A DNA stretch of 64,000 bases from Palsa-504 sp963822765 (GTDB taxonomy: Bacteria; Actinomycetota; Actinomycetes; Streptosporangiales; Streptosporangiaceae), in contig CAWGJL010000007.1 of NCBI GenBank assembly GCA_963822765.1, forward strand, positions 310,001-374,000, given 5' to 3'. How positions within the stretch are numbered: position 1 is the stretch's first letter; each line of letters starts with the position of its first letter. The notes under the pieces were generated by a model, which searched no databases, had not been told where the DNA came from, and was given only the letters and a program-made list of their open reading frames with translations. The translations under genes and the position numbers were made by a program. Positions 29,911 through 40,025 of this stretch are shown piece after piece.

Positions 29911-32799
29911 TCAGGAACTGCCGGATGCGTCCTGTTCGGCGCGGATCTCGGCTGCCTCGGCGCTGTCACCGAGCGCCTCGAAGATGGCCGCGGCCTGAGT
30001 CCACGACTCGCGCGCCTCAGCGGTCAGGCCGGCTCGGTTCTGCGCGTCGGCCAGGGACCTCAGGGTCGCTGCTTGCCTGCGCCGGTTGCCCGTGGCCTGG
30101 TGACTAGCCAGCGCCTGCCGAAGGCGACTCCAGTGCGTCCGCGTCCCGGCCCAGCAACAGATAGCCGCGCCCCAGGTGGTGCAGGGCGTATCCCACGCCG
30201 TCCGCATAGCCGATTTCGGCGAAGGCCTGCCTGGCTTGCAGCAGGTAATCAATGGCCTCCTCGGCCCGGGCCAGGTCGAGCAGCGTCCAGCCCAGATTGA
30301 CCAGGGCGATGCCTTCGCCATAGCGACGGCCGACCTTGCGGTTCAGCTCCAGCGCAGCCGGTACAGCTCAAGAGCCTCATCCGTGCGTCCGAGCCAGTGA
30401 TAGGCATCGGCGAGGTTGTTCGCCGCCTGGGCCTCGCCCATCCGGTCGCCGATCTCGCGCCTGATGGCCAGCGACCGTTCAAGGCAATCGATTCCCTCAG
30501 CGTGGCGGGTGAATCCGAGCGCGTCTCCGAGGTTGTTCAGGATCCACGCCTCACCCTGACGGTCGCCGACCTGGCGGGCGCTCTCCAGCGCGATACGGTT
30601 CGTGGCGATGCCGTCCGTCCAGTTGCCCCGGCTGCTGAAGAGCTGGAAGAGCGGGGCAGGTAGCCGCCAGGCGATCTCATGCAGGCCGGACTCGGCGGCC
30701 TGGCGGGTGGCGGCGACGAGGTTGACGCGCTCACCGTCGTACCAGGCCGAGCGCTTCCTCGGCGGTGCCGAAGCTGAGCGGCGGGGCCGCCTCGGCGGGC
30801 GCCAGCGGGATATCGTAGCGATCCGGCGACACCGCCGTGCTGGCCGCGTCGGCGGTGCGCACGTACCACTCGAGCAGGCGGGCGATCGCAGCGTTACGCG
30901 CTGGCTCGGGGAGGTCAGCCACGGCCCGTTCGGAAGAATAAACACGTAGCAGGTCATGGAACTTGTACCGGTCCGGGGAGGTGGACTCCAGCAGCCGCGC
31001 GTCCACCAGGATCTCGAGCGCGTCGCTGGCCAGATCCTCCGTGGTGCCGAACAGAGCCGCGGCCGCCGCGGACGAGATCGAGGGGCCGTGCCAGAGGCCG
31101 AGCATGCGGAACGCGTCGGCCGGGTCGATCCCGTCTGGCTGGGCGCTGGCGGGCAAGGTGGTGAAGCTCACCTGGAAGCTGGCGCGGACCGCCAGGTCCC
31201 CGACCCTCAGTTCGTCCAGGCGCCGCCGGGTGTCGCGGAGCCGGTTCGCCATCGCCTGGATGGTCCAGCCGCTGCGGGTGGCCAGCCGGGCCGCGCAGAT
31301 CCTGATCGCCAGCGGCAGCCCGGCGCAGGCCAGCAGCAACTCCGCGGTGGCCTCGGGCTCGGCCGCCGCGCGCTCGTCGCCCACCACCCTGGTGAAGAGC
31401 GTCAGCGCCTCATCGTCGTCGAGCACGTTGAGGTCGACCAGCCTGGTGCTGGCCAGGTCGGCCATCCGGCTGCGCGTCGTGACCAGTACCGCACACGACG
31501 CGCTACCCGGCAGCAGGGACCTGACCTGGGCCGCGTCACGCGCGTTGTCGAGCACGATGAGCATCCGGCGCCCGGCGAGAATGGTGCGGTACCTGGCCGC
31601 CCGCTCATCCTCGTCGACCGGTATCTCCCGGCCGTCAACGCCGAGGTCGCGCAGGAACCTGGCCAGCACGTCCGCGGCCGGGAGCGGATGCGGGGTCGCG
31701 CCGAGCAGGTCGACGTACAGCTGGCCGTCGGAGAAGCTGGCCGCGGGCCCGGTGGGCCGCGTGGACCGCCAGGGATGTCTTGCCCAGGCCGCCGGCGCCG
31801 GCCACCAGCGCGATGCGGACCGCGCCGGACTCGTCGTCCGCGCCGGCGCTGGATAGCAGGTCGACCAGGTGCCGGACCTGGTCGTCACGGCCGGTGAAGT
31901 CGGCCACGTCCGCGGGCAGCTGGGCCGGAACCGGCACCGGTCGCGGGACCCGGGCTTCGGGCGGCGCGGGAGCGGAGCTCGCTGGCCCGGAGCTCGGCCG
32001 TCACCGTGGCGGCCGAGATGCTGCCCGGCGCGTCGCCCGCGTCCCTGGTGAGCGCGTCGTCCTTGGCCAGCAGGTCGGCGTGGTACTGGCGCAGCTCGGC
32101 ACCGGGATCGACGCCGAGTTCCTCGGCCAGGACGCGGCGCGCCTGCCCGTACGCCTCGAGGGCCTCGGCGTGCCGGCCCGCGCCGTCCAGGGCCTGCATG
32201 AGCAGCAGCCACAGGTTTTCCCGCAGCGAATGGTCGGCCAGCAGCCTGCGCAGCTCCGGGATGACCTGGGCGTGGCTGCCGCAGGCCAGCTCGGCCATGA
32301 TCCGGAGCTCGGCGGCGTCCAGGCGCAGCTCGTCCAGGCGTTCGGCCTCGGTCTCGACCAGCGGCGTGGGCGGGACATCGGCCAGCGGGCTGCCGTGCCA
32401 CAGCGCCAGGGCCTCGGCCAGCTGGGCCGCCGCCCGCTCCGGGTCGCCGGCGGCGTACGCCCGCCGGCCCTCGCGGACCAGGGCCTCGAACACCTGGGCG
32501 TCGGTGTCCGCCGGGCCCAGGCGCAGCAGGTAGCCCGGAGCGCGGGTGACCAGGACGGTGCTGTCGGTGTCACCGAGCAGCCGGCGCAGCCGCAGGACGT
32601 AGATACTGATGAGGTTGCCCGCCTTGGCGGGCGGGGTGTCCGGCCATACCTCGTTGATCAGGACGTCAGCGGGAACGATCTGCCCGGCGTTGATCAGCAG
32701 GGCGGCCAGGACCGCGCGCCACTTCGGGGCCCCGATCCCCCGCCAGTCGTCCTCCCCGGTCCGGATCTCCAGGGGCCCTAGCAGCCGGAACCTCATCAT
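29911..32799 (-). CDS. afsR: SARP-NB-ARC-TPR transcriptional regulator, AfsR family (several frameshifts)
   Basis: Large STAND-type activator. In order: an OmpR-like winged-helix DNA-binding domain (MMRFRLLGPLEI, about residues 1-95), a bacterial transcriptional activator domain (to about 250, ending GVDPGAELRQYHADLL), an NB-ARC ATPase (P-loop VAGAGGLGKTSLA, LIVLDNARD, GLPLAIRI), and C-terminal TPRs (LNNLGDALGFTRH, NNLADAYHWLGRTDEA, LGWTLLDLARAEEA). Five one-base slips, near 31957, 31745, 30748, 30354 and 30131, must be corrected; each rejoins the same protein and gives about 962 residues, close to AfsR. It could be a pseudogene, but other essential genes here carry similar breaks. It separates prs-glmU from rplY-pth, which are normally adjacent. 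Confidence 0.82.
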
Positions 32800-33200
32800 T
32801 ACCTGGGATCACTCGCCTCCGGCTAGTTGGACTCGGCCGTCGAAGCTCTCACTTAATCACGGCTCAAGACAGACGTAAACCTGGTGCCCGAGCATGACCC
32901 TATCGCCTCGGCGACGAGGACCCTGACCATGGCGACGAAGCCGGACGGCCACGGGGGCGCCGTCCGCGGTGCCTAGAACGCCCGCTCGCCTAGCGGGGTG
33001 GGTGGTGCGGGAAGCGGTCCTGGCCCTAGCTGGGGAGGGAGGGACCGGCCTAGCGGCCAGGACCGCCCGTGACCGCCGGCCGGGGGTACGGGGGGCGGGT
33101 AGCCCCCGTGAGCGGGGGGTTGGGGGGTCGTCCCCCCGGTTAACATGGCCGTCGTCCTCGACCCTCTGGCGGGGGCGGGGATGACGGTCGCCGGGGAACC
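32800..33200. other. Gene-free region between the AfsR-like gene and prs
   Basis: About 400 bases with no convincing gene. It holds the hairpin ACGGGGG/CCCCCGT near 33088-33110 and the third copy of the G-run/C-run palindrome (33114-33139). Since prs ends at 33201 on the minus strand, these hairpins lie just downstream of prs and may end its transcript. The AfsR-like promoter should also lie here; I see no clear -35/-10 pair. Confidence 0.5.
33114..33139 (+). repeat. Dispersed G-run/C-run palindrome, copy 3
   Basis: GGGGGGTT, a G run, TCGT and a C run, matching the copies at 4451-4481 and 26253-26280 but lacking the CC after TT. Intergenic, downstream of prs. Confidence 0.6.
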
Positions 33201-34178
33201 TCAGGTCTGGCCGTCGAACAGGCTGGTCACCGAGCCGTCGCTGAACACCTCGCTGATCGCGCGGGCCAGGAGCGGGGCGATCGAGAGCACCGTGAGCTTG
33301 TCGAACCGCTTCTCCTGCGGGACCGGCAGCGTGTTGGTGATGATGATCTCGCTGATCCTGGAGTTCTTCAGGATGTCCACCGCCGAGCCGGACAGCACCC
33401 CGTGCGTCGCGGTGGCGATGACCTGCGTCGCGCCCTGGTGGAACAGGGCCTCGGCGGCCTTGGCGATCGTCGCCCCGGTATCGATCATGTCGTCCACCAG
33501 GATGCAGGTGCGGCCCGCGACCTGACCGACCACCTCGAACATCCTGACCTGGTTGGCGACGTCCGGATCGCGGCGCTTGTGGATGATGGCCAGCGGGCAG
33601 CCGAGCCGGTCCGTCCACCGCTCGCAGACCCGGACCCGGCCGGCGTCCGGCGCGACCACGGTGACCTGGCTGACATCGAGTTTCTTCTCGATGTAGGTGG
33701 CCAGGATGGACAGCGCGAACAGGTGGTCCACCGGGCCGTCGAAGAAACCCTGGATCTGCGCGGTGTGCAGGTCGACCGCCATCAGCCGGTCCGCCCCGGC
33801 GGTGGCGAACAGGTCGGCCATGAGCCGGGCCGAGATGGGCTCGCGGCCGCGGTTCTTCTTGTCCTGCCGGGCGTAGCCGAAGAACGGCGCGACCACCGTG
33901 ATGCGCCTGGCCGAAGCCCGCTTGAGGGCGTCGACCATGATCAGCTGCTCCATGATCCATTCGTTGATCGGCGAGGTGTGGCTCTGCAGGACGAACACGT
34001 CGCAGCCGCGGACCGAATCAAGGAACCGGACGAAGATCTCGCCGTTCGCGAAGTCGAAGAGCTTGGATGGCGTCGGCTTGATGCCCAGGCACGCGGCCAC
34101 CTCCTCGGCCAGCTCCGGGAAGGCCCGGCCGGACACGATCATCAGCTTCTTCGCGCCCGGCTCCATCACGTCGTTCAC
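33201..34178 (-). CDS. prs: Ribose-phosphate pyrophosphokinase
   Basis: Makes PRPP from ribose 5-phosphate and ATP for nucleotide, His, Trp and decaprenyl-phosphoribose synthesis. 325 residues. Signatures: DLHTAQIQGFFDGPVD and the PRPP loop CILVDDMIDTGATI; the ATP-site RQDKKNRGREPIS is also present. GTG 34178 overlaps the glmU stop (GTGA), so the two are coupled as in other actinobacteria. Intact. Confidence 0.97.
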   Translation of the reverse strand: MNDVMEPGAKKLMIVSGRAFPELAEEVAACLGIKPTPSKLFDFANGEIFVRFLDSVRGCDVFVLQSHTSPINEWIMEQLIMVDALKRASARRITVVAPFFGYARQDKKNRGREPISARLMADLFATAGADRLMAVDLHTAQIQGFFDGPVDHLFALSILATYIEKKLDVSQVTVVAPDAGRVRVCERWTDRLGCPLAIIHKRRDPDVANQVRMFEVVGQVAGRTCILVDDMIDTGATIAKAAEALFHQGATQVIATATHGVLSGSAVDILKNSRISEIIITNTLPVPQEKRFDKLTVLSIAPLLARAISEVFSDGSVTSLFDGQT

Positions 34179-35668
34179 CTGCCCTGCGCCCCCTCGTCGT
34201 CATCCCGGGCCGGCTCGCCAGCCGATCCCGGTGCGCCGGGCGCGGCCTCGGCCGCCCGGCGGGCGCGCGCGGCGGCCCGGGTCCCGGGGCGGCGCCGCTC
34301 CACCCAGCCTTCGGAGTTGTGCTGCCGGCCGCGGGCGACGCCGAGCGCGCCCGGCGGCACGTCCTCGGTGATCACCGAGCCGGCCGCGGTGTACGCGCCG
34401 TCCCCGACCGTCACCGGGGCCACCAGGATCGTGTCGCTGCCGGTGAAGACGTCCGCGCCGATCGTGGTGCGGTGCTTGGCCGCGCCGTCGTAGTTGGAGA
34501 AGATCGTCGCCGCGCCGATGTTGGCGCCTTCCCCGATGTCGGCGTCTCCGACGTAGGACAGGTGCGGGACCTTCGCGCCCGCGCCGACCACGGAGTTCTT
34601 CAGCTCGACGTGGCAGCCGATGTGCGCGCCGGCGCCGATCCGGGTCCCGGGACGCAGATAGGCGTAGGGCCCCACGGTGGCCTCAGGCCCGATCTCGGCC
34701 TGTACGCAGACCGTGAAGCTGACCGACGCGTCCTGGCCGACCGACGTATCGGTGAGCCGGCAGTGCGGGCCGACCGTGGCGCCTGGCCCGATCGACGTCT
34801 GGCCCTCCAGGTGGGTACCCGGCAGGATCTCCGCGTCCTGCCCGAGGGTGACGTCCGCATCGATCCAGGTCGACGCCGGGTCCACGATCGTGACCCCGGC
34901 CCGCATCCAGTCCTCGAGCAGCCGGTCGTTATAGGCCCGGCGGACCTGAGCCAGCTGGACCCGGTCGTTCACGCCCTGGACCTCGCCCGGGTCGGCGGCC
35001 AGCACCGCGCCGACCGGGTGGCCGTCGCCGCGCAGGATCGCCACCACGTCGGTCAGGTACTCCTGGCCCTGGGCGTTGCTGGTCGCGACGCGCTTGATCG
35101 CGTCGGCCAGCAGCGCGCCGTCGAACGCGTAGCAGCCGGAGTTGATCTCGTCGATGGCCCGCTGGTCCGGCGTCGCGTCGGCGTATTCGACGATTTCGGC
35201 CAGCGCGCCGTGCTCGTCCCTGACGATCCGCCCGTAGCTGCTCGGGTCGCCGACCCGGGCGGTCAGCACGGTCACCGCGTTGCCCGCCGCGGCGTGCTCG
35301 CGGACGAGCTCGGCCAGCGTCCGGGCCCGCAGCAGCGGCATGTCGCCGTAGGTGACCAGCACGATGCCGGGCATCACGCCCAGGGTCTCGATCACCATGC
35401 GCACCGCGTGGCCGGTGCCGGCCTGGCGGTCCTGCACGACCACGGCCACGTCCGGTTCGTACCGGATGGCCTCGGCGCCGACCTCATCCCGGCCGTGCCC
35501 GGCGACAACCACCATGCGGTGCGGATCGAGCTGGCTGGCCGCGGCGAGCACGTGCCCGAGCATGCTGCGCCCGCACAGGGGATGCAGCACCTTCGGAATC
35601 CGCGACTTCATCCGGGTGCCCTCGCCCGCGGCGAGGACTAGGACAGCGACCGGGCGAGGTTCGCTCAC
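34175..35668 (-). CDS. glmU: Bifunctional UDP-GlcNAc pyrophosphorylase / GlcN-1-P acetyltransferase
   Basis: Supplies UDP-GlcNAc for peptidoglycan. 497 residues: N-terminal nucleotidyltransferase with VLAAGEGTRM and KVLHPLCG, and a C-terminal left-handed beta helix of hexapeptide repeats carrying the acetyltransferase site (IGCHVELKNS, NYDGAAKHRTTIG). GTG 35668 (SEPRPVAVLV) has GAGGAGA upstream; the frame extends to 35767 without such a site. A basic Arg/Ala-rich C-terminal tail follows the helix, as in other actinobacterial GlmU. Confidence 0.95.
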   Translation of the reverse strand: MSEPRPVAVLVLAAGEGTRMKSRIPKVLHPLCGRSMLGHVLAAASQLDPHRMVVVAGHGRDEVGAEAIRYEPDVAVVVQDRQAGTGHAVRMVIETLGVMPGIVLVTYGDMPLLRARTLAELVREHAAAGNAVTVLTARVGDPSSYGRIVRDEHGALAEIVEYADATPDQRAIDEINSGCYAFDGALLADAIKRVATSNAQGQEYLTDVVAILRGDGHPVGAVLAADPGEVQGVNDRVQLAQVRRAYNDRLLEDWMRAGVTIVDPASTWIDADVTLGQDAEILPGTHLEGQTSIGPGATVGPHCRLTDTSVGQDASVSFTVCVQAEIGPEATVGPYAYLRPGTRIGAGAHIGCHVELKNSVVGAGAKVPHLSYVGDADIGEGANIGAATIFSNYDGAAKHRTTIGADVFTGSDTILVAPVTVGDGAYTAAGSVITEDVPPGALGVARGRQHNSEGWVERRRPGTRAAARARRAAEAAPGAPGSAGEPARDDDEGAQGR

Positions 35669-35879
35669 GCGGCAAGTCTCCTCGGGTAGCGCCGATGTCT
35701 GCGTTCCGGGGGCTTCAGGGGTATCGCCCACACTCGGGATCGGGGATGCGCTGGCGAACGTGTTCACCCATCCCTCACGTGCAGGATACCGCCCGGTTGC
35801 CGTGCTCGGAGGCCCGATGCCTGGCCGCCGGACCGGATCCGCGTCCTGAGTCCGGATCCGAGTCTAGGGCCGGGCCGGG

Positions 35880-37740
35880 TCAGCCGGACTTCTTTCCCCC
35901 CGACTCGGTGATCGCCGTTGACTGCCCGTTGACCCGGGGAACGCCATCCGGGTCCGGGGCGACCAGTTCGCTCGGCTCGAGGCCGGCGTCGGCGGCCACC
36001 GAGGCCAGTTCGGCGCCGAGCGACTCGGCCGGCGCGCCCGGCTTGCGCCGCCCGGTGAGCAGCGACGCGACCGCGGCGATCAGGCTGGCCGCGATCGCGA
36101 ACGCGAACGCCACCCCCAGGCCGTCGTGGAACGGCCCGGTGATCAGGTGCGGGAAGAACTGGCGCCCGGTCACGTAGGCGGCGTGCCCGGCCGGCAGGTG
36201 CCCGAGCAGGTGCGGGCCGAGCAGTTGCTGTATCGGGTTGTAGCCGAGGAAGGCGGCGAACAGCACGCCGATCGGCGGCAGGTGCGAGATCGTGTGTGCC
36301 GCCGCCGCCGGGATGCCCTGGGCGGTCAGGCCGCTGGACAGCGTGCCCGGCAGCTTGCTGGACAGCCCGGCCACCATCAGCGAGAAGAAGACCCCGATCG
36401 AGAGCACGAACGCGGTGTTCATGAAGGTGGCGATCATGCCGCCCGCGGCACCGCGCTGAGTTCGCGGGCACCGCGTTCATCATCTCGGCCCGGTTCGGCG
36501 AGGCGAACAGGCCGGAGCCGAAACCATTGAACGCGATGATCAGCGCGAACTCCCAGTAACTGAAGTTCACCGGCAGGAACAGCAAGACGAAGAAGGTCAC
36601 CGCGGTCAGCAGTGCTCCGCCGGTGGTGAACCCCTTGGCGCCGTACCGGTCAGACAGGATGCCGGACAGCGGCGCGGAGAGCAGGAAACCGATGGTCAGC
36701 GGGACCAGGTAGATGCCGGCCCACAGCGGGGTCTGGCTGAAGCTGTACCCGTGCAGCGGCAGCCAGATGCCCTGCAGCCAGATGATCAGCATGAACTGCA
36801 TGCCGCCGCGGCCCAGGGCCAGCATCAGGTTGGCCAGGTTGCCCCAGAAGAAGGCGCGGATCTTGAACAGCGACAGCCGGAACAACGGCTCGGCAACCTT
36901 GGTCTCCACGACGCCGAACAGGACAAGGACCGCGACCCCGCCGAAGATGGCAGTCAGCACCCACGGGTTGGTCCAGCCCATCGGGTGCCCGCCGTAGGGC
37001 AGCAGGCCGTAGGTAATGCCGACCAGGATGGCCACCAGCCCGGCGGCGAACAAGATGTTGCCCCACCAGTCCATCCGGGCGTGCTTGCGGACCCCGATGT
37101 CCTTCAGCATGAAATACGCCCACACGGTGCCGAACGCGCCGATCGGCGCCGAGACCAGGAACACCAGGTGCCAGTTGATCGGGCCGAGCAGGCCGCCGAG
37201 GATCAGCCCGAGGAACGAGCCTCCGATGGCCGCGATCGAGTTGATGCCCAGCGCGGTGCCGCGCTGATTGGCCGGGAACGCGTCGGTGAGGATCGCGGTG
37301 GAGTTGGCGAACAGGAACGCGCCGCCGATGCCCTGGACGACCCGCCAGATGATCAGCCACAGGGCCCCGGGGCTGCCGTGCATCCAGGTGACGGTGAGGA
37401 AGATGGAGGCCACGCTGAAGATCGCGAACCCGAGGTTGTACATCCGGACCCGGCCGAACATGTCGCCCAGCCGGCCGAACGACACCACCAGCACCGCGGA
37501 CACCACCAGGAACCCCATGAACATCCACAGCAGGTAGCTGGTGTTGTCCGGGCTCAGCGGGTTGAGCCCGATGCCGCGGAAGATGTCCGGCAGCGCGATC
37601 AGCACGATGGACTGGTTGATGGTCACCATCAGCACGCCCAGCGTGGTGTTCGACAGCGCGATCCACTTGTAGTGCGGCCCGATCGCCGGGCCGCGGCTCT
37701 CACCCGCGGGCACGCCCGTAACGCTGGATTTGGCCGTCAT
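35880..37740 (-). CDS. MFS drug-resistance transporter, 14-helix DHA2 type (one frameshift)
   Basis: Proton-coupled exporter of the EmrB/QacA type. The main frame from ATG 37740 carries helices 1-12 with the DHA motifs GRLGDMFGR (motif A) and FRGIG...QGIGGAFLFAN (motif C-like). At MNAVPANSA (about 36458) the frame slips; the next frame continues GGMIATFMNTAFVLSIGVFFSL and a hydrophilic tail to 35880. Corrected length is about 620 residues. It is separated from glmU and preceded by a candidate operator at 37780-37801. The substrate is unknown. Confidence 0.85.
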
Positions 37741-37779
37741 TGCCGGTAAGCCCCCAAGACGTGGTTCAGGACCCGGATC

Positions 37780-37801
37780 ACTTGCTTCGCGTTAACCAAG
37801 T
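37780..37801. promoter_or_regulatory. Candidate operator of the MFS exporter gene
   Basis: ACTTGCTT-CGCGTT-AACCAAGT has 8-base arms with one mismatch, 40 bases before the exporter ATG. On the minus strand it starts three bases after a TATAAT hexamer (37804-37809), so a bound repressor would cover the transcription start. MarR and TetR repressors commonly use such sites next to exporter genes; no regulator gene is adjacent. Confidence 0.45.
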
Positions 37802-37803
37802 AA

Positions 37804-37809
37804 ATTATA
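37804..37809 (-). promoter_or_regulatory. -10 hexamer for the MFS exporter gene
   Basis: TATAAT on the minus strand in an AT-rich island of an otherwise GC-rich region, about 64 bases upstream of the exporter ATG. No good -35 hexamer is visible at the usual distance. Confidence 0.45.
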
Positions 37810-37973
37810 AACCGAATTCCCCGCCCCGGTCCGGGCGGTTCCGGTGCCTCGTGCCCGCGCAGTCCGGGGATCCGCTGCCCGCGCCGCCGCCGGCCCGGGG
37901 AAGCTAAGACCAGCTCGTCTCGCTCCCCGGCTCTGGCCGGCGGAATGTCGGTGCTTCGCGCTAGAGTTCGAAT

Positions 37974-38691
37974 ATGCGCACGCCGCAAGAACTCGATGAC
38001 CTGCGAAAGCAGGCCGTTCTGCTGCGCCGCCAGGGCAAGTCCCTACGCCAGATCAGGGAAATCCTCGGTCCGGTGAGCAATGCCACGCTGCACGGCGCCC
38101 TGAAGGGCGAGCCCCCGCCCCCGACCGGGCCGGGCCGGGCTATGCGGAGTCCAGGGCCCGGGCCGCGGCGGGAGTCCGGCGCTACTGGGCTGCTGAGCAT
38201 CCCGCCAGGGAAGCCGCGCGAGCAGCCGTCAGCGCCGCTGCCGCGGCGCAGCTCGGGGAACTGACTGACCGCGAGATCATGATCGCCGGCGCGATCGCCT
38301 ACTGGTGCGAAGGCGCGAAGAGCAAGCCGTACCGGATGGATCAGCAGGTCCGCTTCATCAACAGCGATCCGGCACTGATCAGGTTGTTCCTGGCGTTCCT
38401 CGATCGGGCCGGAGTATCGCGGCAGCGTCTGCGCTTACTGCGTGCACATCCACGAGAGCGCGGACGTCGAGGCGGCTACCCGCTACTGGGCCAGGATGAC
38501 GGGAGCCGCAGCTAGATCAGTTCACCCGGCCCGTCATCAAGCACCACACACCGCGGACATCGAGACCGTCCGGCAACGTGGACTATCACGGCTGCCTGCG
38601 GGTGTCCGTGACCAAGAGCAGCACGCTGTACCGGGAGATCAGCGGCTGGGCGCACGGAGCCATGACCGCCAGGCGGCGTGGTCCGGAATGA
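37974..38691 (+). pseudogene. HTH plus LAGLIDADG-like protein, tandem copy 1 (several frameshifts)
   Basis: ATG 37974 opens a helix-turn-helix segment (LLRRQGKSLRQIREILGPVSNATLHGALKGEPPP). After a slip near 38135 another frame gives GVRRYWAAEHP and a domain with IMIAGAIAYWCEGAK, VRFINSDPALIRLFLAFLDRAGV, then after further slips IHESADVEAATRYWA and DYHGCLRVSV, ending in the TGA at 38689-38691. The AGAIAYWCEG segment, followed by an N-S-D-P and an F-W region, resembles a LAGLIDADG-type fold with its acidic residue. Three or more one-base slips are needed. It lacks the second HTH seen in copy 2. A TAGAGT hexamer 6 bases before the ATG suggests leaderless transcription. Function unknown. Confidence 0.5.
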
Positions 38692-39547
38692 CCGCGCGAG
38701 CCAGCCGGGAATCCGCTCAGCTGCGTGAGCGTGCGATCGCACTGCGGCGGGCCGGCAAGTCCGTCCGTCAGATCAAGCAGATCCTCGGCCCCGTCGGCAA
38801 TGACGGCACTGCACGACGCTCTGCGGGGAGAGCCGCCACCCGAGTGGACCCGGCGACCCAACGCCAAGGACGACCTACGGGCCCGAGGCCCGGGAGTTGC
38901 GACGGCAAGGCCTGGACTATGAGGAGATCGTCGAGCGCTTGGTGTCGCCAAGAGCTCGGTCTCCCTGTGGGTCCGAGACCTGCCCAGGCCGCCAAGGCTG
39001 GCTCCGGACGAATGCGCGAAGCGGTCCGAAGGGATACGCCGTTACTGGGCGGCCGAGCGTCCGGTCCGCGCGGCACGACGCGCGGCGGCCAGTGACGCGG
39101 CCGCCAAAGCGTCGGCGACCTGACCGGCCGTGAGATCCTCATCGCCGGCGCCGTCGCCTACTGGTGCGAGGGTGCGAGGAACAAGCCGCACCGACGGGGG
39201 GACCGGGTGACGTTCATAAACAGCGACCCGGAACTGATCTGGTTCTTCCTGCGCTTCCTCGACGACCGCCGGGGTCCCGCGCTCAGATTTGGCTTCCGGC
39301 TGCAGATCCACGGGACTGCCGACGTGGCAGCGGCGAAACGGTTCTGGCTCACCGTGACCGGGGCGCGCCCAGATCAGTTCTGCAAGGTCTCGCTGAAGCA
39401 GGGCAATCCGAAACGATGCGGAAGAACATCGGAGAGGGCTATCACGGCTGCCTGCGCGTGGACGTCAGTCGCAGCTGCGAGCTCTACCGGAAGATCGAAG
39501 GCTGGGCCTCCGCGGTGACGGCAAGTGCCGGGGCTCCGGCCTGCTGA
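38688..39547 (+). pseudogene. HTH plus LAGLIDADG-like protein, tandem copy 2 (several frameshifts)
   Basis: ATG 38688 overlaps the copy 1 stop (ATGA). Across frames the protein reads: first HTH (ALRRAGKSVRQIKQILGPVGN, ALRGEPPP), second HTH (ELRRQGLDYEEIVERL, VAKSSVSLWVRDLPRP), GIRRYWAAERP, then ILIAGAVAYWCEGAR, VTFINSDPELIWFFLRFLDD, RLQIHGTADVAAAKRFW and GYHGCLRVDV, ending at 39547. It is clearly paralogous to copy 1. About five one-base slips are needed. No serine-recombinase or DDE catalytic motif is visible, so the HTH similarity to resolvases does not make it one. Either a decayed gene or error-rich sequence. Confidence 0.5.
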
Positions 39548-39968
39548 GGCACGGTCAGGTGATTCCGCCCGGGACGTTACTCCCGAAGAAATTGCTCCCG
39601 GGGAAGGATTTAACCTTCATTGACGGGACCAAAACCCGTTGTCTTGCCTGGTTGGACGACCCGGGATTGTTCGATCCTCACTCTATCTCGAACCATCCGC
39701 CCGGCAGAACCGCGATTCAGTCAAGCCGGCGCTGCCCCCGAGCCGACGTTATTGTCCGGCCGCCCTCGACTGAGAGCGGACACCGCGGGTAGTACGCACG
39801 CCACATCGGCGCGCACCGGACGGAAGTCGGCGAGCCGTGACGAGAGCGATACGCCCCGCTGTTTGTCTCGCATGTTGAGACGCTGATCGGGGTCAGCGGA
39901 CGAAATTTATGGGTCTATTTGCAGAAATTCATCTGGCGAGGAGTTTCCTAACCTACGGTCGGGTAGGC
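39548..39968. other. Gene-free region before the desaturase gene
   Basis: About 420 bases with short open frames (39559-39792, 39620-39886) that lack a Shine-Dalgarno, recognisable domains and normal codon bias. The base composition is noticeably more AT-rich than elsewhere. I see no gene here; the right end holds the desaturase promoter. Confidence 0.5.
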
Positions 39969-39986
39969 TACGGTTACGTAAGCGTA
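39969..39986. promoter_or_regulatory. Palindromic operator for the desaturase/TetR operon
   Basis: TACGGTTACGTAAGCGTA is an 18-base palindrome with one mismatched pair and the perfect core TTACGTAA. It lies 39 bases before the desaturase ATG, just after a TAGGCT hexamer (39963-39968) that could be the -10. The TetR-type gene at the end of the same operon is the likely binder. Confidence 0.55.
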
Positions 39987-40025
39987 TAGACGCTCCGGCC
40001 TGTCTGCTGTACCCAGAGGAGCACG

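Noticed and set aside
37737..37988. 83-codon minus-strand ORF upstream of the MFS exporter
   Set aside because: It spans the AT-rich promoter and operator and has no domain or start signal.
37974..39547. Transposase or serine recombinase
   Set aside because: HTH text is recombinase-like, but no catalytic Ser or DDE region, terminal inverted repeats or target duplication is visible.
39559..39886. Two short ORFs before the desaturase gene
   Set aside because: No ribosome-binding site, no recognisable sequence and atypical codon use.
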